Shown: positions 1 to 4,403 of the stretch, piece after piece
How positions within the stretch are numbered: the stretch's first letter is position 1
How the letters are laid out: each line of letters begins with the position of its first letter
Source: Candidatus Gastranaerophilales bacterium
Lineage (GTDB): Bacteria > Cyanobacteriota > Vampirovibrionia > Gastranaerophilales > Gastranaerophilaceae
DNA length: 6,892 bases
NCBI GenBank assembly: GCA_900772035.1
Contig: CAAGQE010000052.1
Location: 1-6,892, forward strand
Reading direction: 5' to 3'
Made by a program: the position numbers and the translations under genes
The notes under the pieces: model-generated
The model's input: only the letters and a program-made list of their open reading frames with translations
Databases searched by the model: none
What the model was told of the DNA's origin: nothing

Positions 1-1040
1 TGTACAACATTTCACAAGCCGTGAACTTTATTGATGACTTAAAAGGCTTAATTCAGGTAATTTTGGGCAGAGCGTTGGAAACAATTGACGCGGAAAAAGG
101 CTCCTTGATGCTCTACGATATGAGCGACAACACTTTGCAGGTAAAAGTCGTATACGGTTTGAAAGACCCGAAAGTCGAATTCGACATCAACAACGGGGTT
201 ATCGAATGCAGTAAACTCAAGGTAAACGAAGGTATTGCAGGTAAAGTTTTTGCCGAAAAGAAATCTATCATTACAAACCTCGGTCAAAACGACCCCAGAT
301 TTAAACAAGCAAACCTTTTGAACAACATCTCTTCAATGATTTGCGTTCCGCTTATCGCAAAAGGGGAAGCAATCGGTGTTATAAACATCACCAACAAAAA
401 GAATAACAAACTTTTCAACAAACAAGATTTGGAATTTATCGAAGCGCTTTCAAACCAAGCGGCTATCGCAATCGACAACGCGAAGTTGTACGAACTCGCA
501 ACAAAAGACGGCTTGACGAAATTATACATCCACCGTCACTTCAGAACCCTTTTGGAATCCGAAGTTACCCGTGCAAGCAGATACAACCACGTTATGTCCT
601 TACTTATGATGGATATCGACAATTTCAAACACGTAAACGACACATACGGTCACTTAATCGGTGACAGAGTCTTGAAAGAAATTGCAAGAACAATCAAAAA
701 TACTTGCAGAAATATTGACGTTCCCGCAAGATACGGCGGCGAAGAATTTACAGTAATCTTGCCCGAAACTGCTGCAAAAGATGCAACGGTAATCGCAGAA
801 AGACTCAGAAGAAACATTGAAAAAATCGTCGTTCCGATTGACGATAAAGTAACCTTGAGAACGAGCATAAGCATCGGTATTTCCGAATTTCCGTCCTCAT
901 CAAACGAATCCGAAGGACTTATCAAAACAGCCGACGAAGCGCTTTACAAAGCCAAAAATGACGGCAAGAACTGCATTTACGTCCACCACCCCGGCGGATT
1001 TTACAAGTGTCTTAAAGAAAACAATAACGAAAGAAATTAA
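1..1040 (+). CDS. GAF-GGDEF diguanylate cyclase, 5'-truncated by window edge
   Basis: Predicted cytosolic diguanylate cyclase that makes cyclic di-GMP from two GTP under control of a GAF sensor domain. The frame is open to the left edge and reads ...YNISQAV before the GTG at 21. That GTG has no ribosome binding site, so the true start lies upstream and this is a partial gene. Numbering from base 21, a GAF domain spans about residues 5-155 (AEKGSLMLYD, GIAGKVF, ICVPLIAKGEAIGVINI). A GGDEF domain follows from about 163 (DGLTKLY) to 325. The catalytic signature is GGEEF (239-243) and the metal-binding aspartate is in MDIDNF (about 198). The inhibitory I-site RxxD (RNID, 230-233) sits exactly five residues before GGEEF, so product feedback inhibition is expected. 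No membrane segment or HD/EAL domain is visible. The ligand of the GAF domain cannot be told. The stop is 2 bp before the rubredoxin gene, so the two are probably cotranscribed. Confidence 0.93.
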   Translation, partial: YNISQAVNFIDDLKGLIQVILGRALETIDAEKGSLMLYDMSDNTLQVKVVYGLKDPKVEFDINNGVIECSKLKVNEGIAGKVFAEKKSIITNLGQNDPRFKQANLLNNISSMICVPLIAKGEAIGVINITNKKNNKLFNKQDLEFIEALSNQAAIAIDNAKLYELATKDGLTKLYIHRHFRTLLESEVTRASRYNHVMSLLMMDIDNFKHVNDTYGHLIGDRVLKEIARTIKNTCRNIDVPARYGGEEFTVILPETAAKDATVIAERLRRNIEKIVVPIDDKVTLRTSISIGISEFPSSSNESEGLIKTADEALYKAKNDGKNCIYVHHPGGFYKCLKENNNERN

Positions 1041-1042
1041 TT

Positions 1043-1201
1043 ATGAAAAAATACGTATGCACTTTATGCACATGGGTTTACGACCCCGAAGTCGGTGTTC
1101 CCGAAATGAACATTCCTGCGGGAGTTGCATTTGAGGATTTGCCGGAAGATTTCGTTTGTCCCGCATGTATGGCTGATAAAAGTGCCTTTGCGGAACAATA
1201 A
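1043..1201 (+). CDS. rubredoxin (52 aa), variant iron knuckles
   Basis: Small iron protein that carries single electrons in the cytoplasm, typically to oxygen- or peroxide-detoxifying enzymes in anaerobes (family knowledge). Reading from ATG 1043 to TAA 1199-1201 gives 52 residues that align without gaps to classical rubredoxin. The four iron-ligand cysteines are at 6, 9, 39 and 42 (CTLC and CPAC). The core signatures YDP (13-15), G18, FEDLP (30-34) and F49 are present. The glycine that normally follows each CxxC is replaced: Thr10 after the first pair and Met43 after the second. The usual Trp37 is Phe37, while position 11 carries Trp. The gene starts 2 bp after the GGDEF stop with only a weak purine-rich stretch (GAAAG, near 1029-1033), suggesting translational coupling. 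The next hairpin downstream is at 1291. It is too short to be listed by many gene finders, but the family match is clear. Confidence 0.93.
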   Translation: MKKYVCTLCTWVYDPEVGVPEMNIPAGVAFEDLPEDFVCPACMADKSAFAEQ

Positions 1202-1225
1202 AGTTAACATTTTTCACCAAAAGTG

Positions 1226-1254
1226 TTTACAAATCACTAAAAAGAGTGTATTAT
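1226..1254 (+). promoter_or_regulatory. sigma70-type promoter in front of candidate small RNA
   Basis: A -35 box TTTACA (1226-1231) is separated by exactly 17 bp from a -10 box TATTAT (1249-1254); each box matches its consensus at five of six positions. The expected transcription start is about 1260-1262. The only transcribable unit before the terminator at 1291-1329 is short and noncoding, and the next gene downstream (murT) is on the other strand. Confidence 0.6.
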
Positions 1255-1259
1255 AAGAA

Positions 1260-1329
1260 TGTTATTAATGTTTCGGCTGGTAGAAAGCTTGAGCGAGTCT
1301 TAAATCCTATTTAGAACTCGCTTTTTTTT
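1260..1329 (+). ncRNA. candidate small RNA, about 65-70 nt, unknown family
   Basis: This short interval lies between a good promoter (boxes at 1226-1254) and a strong intrinsic terminator. No known RNA family was recognised. The 5' half (about 1260-1290) is largely unstructured by eye, apart from a weak GCT/AGC pairing. The 3' half is the terminator stem-loop with a U-tract, a layout common in trans-acting small RNAs. A 14-codon frame (ATG 1259, stop TAA 1301-1303) runs through it. Its ATG coincides with the expected transcript start and it has no ribosome binding site, so coding is unlikely. Its 3' end faces the 3' end of murT, 33 bp away. It could instead be only the terminator region of the GGDEF-rubredoxin transcript. 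Confidence 0.4.
1291..1329 (+). terminator. strong intrinsic terminator with 14-bp imperfect stem
   Basis: The arm AGCGAGT (1292-1298) pairs with ACTCGCT (1316-1322). The helix continues through one C-A mismatch (1299/1315) and a T-G wobble (1300/1314) into TAAAT (1301-1305) pairing with ATTTA (1309-1313), closing a 3-nt loop CCT. Eight T residues follow (1322-1329), then another eight at 1333-1340. It would end both read-through from the rubredoxin gene and the candidate small RNA. It lacks a U-tract in the minus direction, so it is not an obvious terminator for murT. Confidence 0.85.
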
Positions 1330-1355
1330 GTCTTTTTTTTAGATAAATCCTATTT
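1301..1355. repeat. 12-bp direct repeat TAAATCCTATTT
   Basis: Identical 12-mers occur at 1301-1312, in the apical part of the terminator stem, and at 1344-1355, just past the murT stop codon. They are 43 bp apart start to start. Each copy is itself a small imperfect hairpin (AAAT...ATTT). The reason for the duplication is not evident. Confidence 0.6.
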
Positions 1356-1362
1356 TGCGGAG

Positions 1363-2709
1363 TTATTTTTCTTTGCCGAGAAAGGTTTGCATCTTCAAAA
1401 GCGCCGTATAAGTAGGCAAAATGAGCAAAGTTTCATCCTCTGCCGTATCGTTTGCCGCCGTTTCAACAGCAGTTTGAATATCGCCGATAACGTTCATCAA
1501 ACTTACGTCTACACCCGCATATTTCAGTCTCAAAGCCGCATCGTTGGCACGAGTTCCCGATACATAAATTTTATTTTTGTAATTTTTCAAAACCTCAAAA
1601 TCCGCATCCCAAATCCACGAAACGTCTCTGCCGTCTGCATAATCGTCGTTTAAAATTACGACGAGTTTTGACTTTTCAAACCCTTGAATTTGTCTGATGA
1701 CTTCGCTTGCACCGACGGGATTTTTGATTAACTGTATGAGTGTTTTTTTGCCCAAAACCGTTGTCATTTCGGCACGCCCAAACACAGAGGAATAACTTTC
1801 GAGGGCTTGGTTAATAATGTCGTCGGAGATACCGAGTTCCAACGCAACGGAAATTGCGCCGAGCGCGTTATAAACGTTGTAAAGCCCCGGCATTTTTATA
1901 GTGAAAGTCGATTCTTTTTCGCCATATTTGACTGTCAAAACCGAATAGGAATCGGAAATTTTTGCATAGCCGACATATTTCGGCAAGTTTCTGATATATC
2001 CGCAATCGCAATGATATTGACCGATATGGGCATAAAATCTTTTGTCATAAATCAGAGGATTTCCGCATCTGCGGCATGCCGTATTTTCGGCAGGCGCTTT
2101 TGAATCCTGAGTTTCATAATTGAAAGAAACATCTTCCATGCCAAAGTATATTTTTTCGTTATCGGGAGCAATATCCTCCAAAGTCGGGTCATCCGCATTT
2201 AAAAATACTTTGAGGTTTTTATTTTTTGAAATTGCTTCTTTTATCATTCTGAAGGTGATATCGAGTTCGCCGTATCTGTCGAGTTGGTCTCGGAAAAGGT
2301 TCGTGACCAAAAGATAATCGGCACAGGCAAAATCGTAGAGTTTTCTGAGATAAGCCTCATCACTTTCAAAAATCAAATAATCGTTTTTTTTATTAAAATG
2401 TGTGTTGTTGATAAGCGCGGTCGTAATGCCCGTCAGCATGTTCGCACCTTCGGAATTATGGACGATATTTTTACCGCTTTGTCTTACGATATGGGCGAGA
2501 AGCCCCGTCGTTGTAGTCTTTCCGTTGGTTCCGGTAACCGTAATAATTTTTTCTTTGTTATTTTGAACGGCATATTTTATAAAATTCGGACAAATTTTCA
2601 TTGCCAAAAGCCCCGGAGCAGAAGTCCCCTTTGACTTTCCTCTCAATTTTATAAGTCCTATTAAGGTTTTTGCCGCCATTAACGCTGCATAATATCTGAT
2701 TTTTTCCAT
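1363..2709 (-). CDS. murT: MurT, Mur-ligase subunit of lipid II isoglutaminyl synthase
   Basis: Catalytic ATP-dependent subunit of MurT-GatD, which amidates the alpha-carboxylate of D-glutamate in the lipid II stem peptide to D-isoglutamine; GatD supplies ammonia from glutamine. The protein has 448 residues, about the family length. A short hydrophobic N-terminal helix is followed by the Mur-ligase P-loop TGTNGKTTT (59-67), HNSEGANM (84-91), FESDEAYL (114-121) and TNLFRDQLDRYGE (136-148). An inserted zinc ribbon has cysteines at 212, 215, 234 and 236. The C-terminal DUF1727-type domain carries NPVGASEV (330-337) and DGRDVSWIWDADFE (359-372). Aspartates of that last motif include, in studied MurT proteins, the one reported to complete GatD's catalytic site. 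The zinc ribbon and the C-terminal domain separate it from MurC, MurE and FolC. The second knuckle is C-x-C where C-x2-C is usual. ATG 2709 is preceded by GGAAAAG (near 2712-2718). No gatD adjoins it, since both neighbours are on the opposite strand. Confidence 0.93.
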   Translation of the reverse strand: MEKIRYYAALMAAKTLIGLIKLRGKSKGTSAPGLLAMKICPNFIKYAVQNNKEKIITVTGTNGKTTTTGLLAHIVRQSGKNIVHNSEGANMLTGITTALINNTHFNKKNDYLIFESDEAYLRKLYDFACADYLLVTNLFRDQLDRYGELDITFRMIKEAISKNKNLKVFLNADDPTLEDIAPDNEKIYFGMEDVSFNYETQDSKAPAENTACRRCGNPLIYDKRFYAHIGQYHCDCGYIRNLPKYVGYAKISDSYSVLTVKYGEKESTFTIKMPGLYNVYNALGAISVALELGISDDIINQALESYSSVFGRAEMTTVLGKKTLIQLIKNPVGASEVIRQIQGFEKSKLVVILNDDYADGRDVSWIWDADFEVLKNYKNKIYVSGTRANDAALRLKYAGVDVSLMNVIGDIQTAVETAANDTAEDETLLILPTYTALLKMQTFLGKEK

Positions 2710-2738
2710 AACTTTTCCGACATTCGATTAGTGTTTTT

Positions 2739-2767
2739 TTGAAGTTTCTGATTTATAATAATATAAA
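2739..2767 (+). promoter_or_regulatory. promoter for the 106-aa membrane protein gene
   Basis: A -35 box TTGAAG (2739-2744) and a -10 box TATAAA (2762-2767) are separated by 17 bp. Transcription would start near 2774, leaving a leader of about 13 nt with the ribosome binding site. The -10 box overlaps that of the predicted opposing murT promoter. Confidence 0.5.
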
Positions 2768-2786
2768 TATCAAACGAGGGCATCAA
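2758..2786 (-). promoter_or_regulatory. predicted divergent promoter for murT
   Basis: On the minus strand, TTGATG (2786-2781) and TATTAT (2763-2758) are separated by 17 bp, giving a murT leader of about 40 nt. The -10 box shares bases with the + strand -10 at 2762-2767, and the -35 lies over the ribosome-binding region of the divergent gene. The region is very AT-rich, so chance matches are likely; confidence is modest. Confidence 0.4.
2776..2780 (+). promoter_or_regulatory. ribosome binding site GAGGG fixing the start at 2787
   Basis: GAGGG lies 6 nt before ATG 2787. An in-frame ATG at 2739 would lengthen the protein by 16 residues. It falls on the predicted -35 box, has no ribosome binding site, and would put polar residues before the membrane helix, so 2787 is preferred. 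Confidence 0.75.
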
Positions 2787-3107
2787 ATGATTGAATTAAT
2801 ATTTATCTTGATTATTTTGGAAATAATCATCGGCGTATGGAGCCTTGTCAGAATTAATAATTTCACAAAAAAAGTTTCCGAGGCTAACAGCGAGTTGAAA
2901 GCATCAGGCTTCACGGGAAATATCTCCGATTTAAAAAACAGCCTGAAAAAATTCAATAAACAGTTAAAGATATTAAAATACCAACAAATGCAGGAAACAG
3001 AACTTAATCAGGTTATGAATATTTTAAACTCGATTGTGCTTTCGTTACCCGCAATTGATTGGGCTATAAAACTTTTTTCTTCAAAGAAAAAGAAAATTCA
3101 AAAATAA
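2787..3107 (+). CDS. small single-pass membrane protein, function unknown
   Basis: Not recognised. The 106-residue protein starts with a strongly hydrophobic helix (residues 2-22, rich in Ile and Leu, ending VWSLVR) that acts as a signal anchor. The basic and polar sequence after it (VRINNFTKK) predicts a cytoplasmic C-terminal part by the positive-inside rule. Residues about 25-75 look like an amphipathic or coiled-coil helix with many Lys, Glu and Asn. Residues 78-98 (NILNSIVLSL, then PAIDWAIKLF) form a second moderately hydrophobic, amphipathic helix that could lie on the membrane. The C-terminus is lysine-rich (SSKKKKIQK). No catalytic motif or cysteine is present. It has its own promoter and ribosome binding site, is divergent from murT and lies 97 bp ahead of coaD on the same strand. 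No terminator separates it from coaD, so some read-through is possible. A scaffold or membrane-bound accessory role is conceivable but unsupported. Confidence 0.75.
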   Translation: MIELIFILIILEIIIGVWSLVRINNFTKKVSEANSELKASGFTGNISDLKNSLKKFNKQLKILKYQQMQETELNQVMNILNSIVLSLPAIDWAIKLFSSKKKKIQK

Positions 3108-3148
3108 AACTGTGCAAAACATAAACAAATGTTAAGAAACAAAAAGGC

Positions 3149-3181
3149 ATGACAAAACTGTCTCTTCGTTGGTAGTATAAT
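3149..3181 (+). promoter_or_regulatory. promoter for the coaD operon
   Basis: ATGACA (3149-3154) serves as -35 with an 18-bp spacer to TAGTAT (3173-3178), which is preceded by the extended -10 dinucleotide TG (3170-3171). The better -10 box TATAAT (3176-3181) overlaps it but would need a 21-bp spacer. Either reading gives a start just before the ribosome binding site of coaD. Confidence 0.45.
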
Positions 3182-3204
3182 AATCATGCTAAGAAAGGGA
3201 CGAT

Positions 3205-3693
3205 GTGAAGATTGCAATCTATCCGGGAAGCTTTGATCCCGTAACAAAAGGGCATTTAGACGTACTCAGACGTGCCGCGGGCATGTTCGATAAGGTTATT
3301 ATTGCCGTTTTAAAAAATAGTGCAAAACGCTCGTTTCTTCCTATTGAAGACAGATTAAAACTGATTCAAAAGTCTTGTGATTATGATGGTTTACAAAATG
3401 TTGAAGTTGATTATTTTCAAGGTTTAACGATTGATTATGCAAGACAAAAGAATGCGAATGTTTTAATCAGAGGGTTAAGAGCCGTATCGGACTTTGAGTA
3501 CGAAATGCAACTTTCGCAGACTAACAACGCGCTTGCGCCCGATATCAATACCGTATTTTTGATTACAAAACCAAAATACAACTTCATATCATCCAGTACG
3601 GTAAAAGAAGTGGCAATGATGGGCGGCGATATTTCAAAATTCGTACCCCCGCCGGTTGCAGAATACATAAAAGAAAGAATTAATAAGGAGTAA
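3205..3693 (+). CDS. coaD: phosphopantetheine adenylyltransferase (CoaD)
   Basis: Catalyses the penultimate step of coenzyme A synthesis: 4'-phosphopantetheine plus ATP gives dephospho-CoA and pyrophosphate, in the cytoplasm. The 162 residues match the usual length of about 160. Family motifs are complete: YPGSFDPVTKGH (6-17) with the nucleotidyltransferase TxGH element, LPIEDRL (45-51), the highly conserved LIRGLRAVSDFEYE (87-100) with its substrate-binding arginines, and ISSSTVKE (128-135). PPPVAEYI lies close to the end. The start is GTG 3205, giving the expected N-terminus (M)KIAIYPGSF; AAAGGGA (3194-3200) is the likely ribosome binding site 4 nt upstream. An ATG overlaps the GTG out of frame (ATGTGA, 3203-3208) and would be followed at once by a stop, so it is not a start. 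The stop codon lies 7 bp before the next gene, whose ribosome binding site is inside the coaD 3' end. Confidence 0.97.
   Translation: MKIAIYPGSFDPVTKGHLDVLRRAAGMFDKVIIAVLKNSAKRSFLPIEDRLKLIQKSCDYDGLQNVEVDYFQGLTIDYARQKNANVLIRGLRAVSDFEYEMQLSQTNNALAPDINTVFLITKPKYNFISSSTVKEVAMMGGDISKFVPPPVAEYIKERINKE
3685..3690 (+). promoter_or_regulatory. ribosome binding site AAGGAG within the coaD 3' end
   Basis: A full AAGGAG lies over the last codons of coaD (Lys-Glu), 10 nt before ATG 3701. This supports translation of the downstream gene from the coaD transcript. The nearer ATG at 3693-3695 opens only a frame that soon stops. Confidence 0.8.
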
Positions 3694-3700
3694 TGAAAAA

Positions 3701-4324
3701 ATGGCACAGTTGCAATTAAAAAGCTTACTGGGAAAGGCAAATGCCATTATAGAGAAGGGTTCTAATTTCTTCGGCAAAGTTCTTGTCGACAAAGAAGAAA
3801 TGCTCAACCTCATTGAAGAAATTGTCGCTTGCATTCCTGCCGACATCAAGGAAGCGGAAATGATTATTGCAAATAAGGACAAGACAATTCAAGATGCACA
3901 AAACAGAGCGGAAAGAATTATTCAAGAAGGCATCCACGAACAATCCAGATTGGTAAGCGACAACGAAATTATGTCGAGAGTAAAAGATGCCGTTGCACAA
4001 CAAAAACAACAAGTTGACGAATATTGCGAATCAATTCAAGCTGCCGCTGCAAAAAATGCAGAAGACATCAAAATCACGGCAATCAGAGAAGCCGCTCAAA
4101 TCAAAGACAGCGCAGATGTTTACGTTGAGCAGGTTTTCCAAGAAGCAGCAAACAGTATGTCTCAATTGTTGAACAAAATCGTTGTTTGCCAAAACGTTTT
4201 GGCTCAAAGAAGAGCAAACAACAATCCGAATGTTCCCAGCATTCAACCTCAACTTGAAGCGCAACAATATCAAGAATATCCACAAAACAATCAAGGTGAG
4301 CAACAAGAATACGAAGAACAATAA
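3701..4324 (+). CDS. helical coiled-coil protein, 'V-ATPase subunit H-like' family next to coaD
   Basis: The 207-residue cytoplasmic protein is almost all helix and has no membrane segment. The core (about 20-172) resembles proteins annotated as 'ATPase' or 'vacuolar H+-ATPase subunit H' that lie beside coaD in many Clostridia. Shared features seen here are KVLVDKEEML (26-35), an IPADIKEAEMII stretch (45-56) and a long helix with regular alanine and charge spacing (DAQNRAERIIQEG, 65-77). IREAAQIKDSADVYVEQVF (128-146) follows. The name comes from generic coiled-coil similarity to ATPase stalk subunits; there is no evidence of ATPase activity, and the real role is unknown. Residues about 173-207 form a low-complexity tail of Gln, Asn, Pro, Glu and Tyr, probably disordered. 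An alternative reading, the F0 b subunit, is rejected because there is no N-terminal membrane helix. The gene is in an operon with coaD (7 bp gap) and ends at the terminator at 4338. A structural or cell-envelope scaffold is a guess. Confidence 0.85.
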   Translation: MAQLQLKSLLGKANAIIEKGSNFFGKVLVDKEEMLNLIEEIVACIPADIKEAEMIIANKDKTIQDAQNRAERIIQEGIHEQSRLVSDNEIMSRVKDAVAQQKQQVDEYCESIQAAAAKNAEDIKITAIREAAQIKDSADVYVEQVFQEAANSMSQLLNKIVVCQNVLAQRRANNNPNVPSIQPQLEAQQYQEYPQNNQGEQQEYEEQ

Positions 4325-4337
4325 GTTTTTTCAAAAT

Positions 4338-4368
4338 AAAAACACCGCTTTATCGGCGGTGTTTTTTT
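4338..4368. terminator. bidirectional intrinsic terminator between convergent genes
   Basis: AAAACACCGC (4339-4348) pairs with GCGGTGTTTT (4356-4365), closing a 7-nt loop, and T residues run on to 4368. On the minus strand the matching U-rich run follows the stem. It serves both the coaD operon, whose last stop is at 4322-4324, and the histidine kinase gene, whose stop is at 4404-4406. Confidence 0.9.
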
Positions 4369-4403
4369 ATGCCTGTATTACGGCTGATTACGAGAATTTC
4401 AGC

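Noticed and set aside
21..23. GTG as the start of the GAF-GGDEF gene
   Set aside because: No ribosome binding site in bases 1-20, and the upstream frame is open and reads family-like sequence (YNISQA), so the gene is truncated by the window.
1259..1303. 14-codon ORF inside the candidate small RNA, a possible leader peptide
   Set aside because: Its ATG lies at the expected transcription start, there is no ribosome binding site, and the gene downstream is on the other strand, so there is nothing for a leader peptide to attenuate.
2284..2634. 116-codon frame on + strand within murT
   Set aside because: Opposite-strand shadow of a gene with complete family motifs; the translation has no recognisable domain.
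2739..2786. Upstream ATG 2739 as start of the small membrane protein
   Set aside because: It coincides with the predicted -35 box and has no ribosome binding site; ATG 2787 has GAGGG at a good distance.
3435..3740. 101-codon minus-strand frame across the end of coaD
   Set aside because: Shadow of coaD; it overlaps conserved coaD motifs and the next gene's start, and has no family features.
3701..4324. ATP synthase F0 subunit b or true V-ATPase subunit
   Set aside because: No N-terminal membrane helix and no neighbouring ATP synthase genes; the likeness is that of a generic coiled coil.
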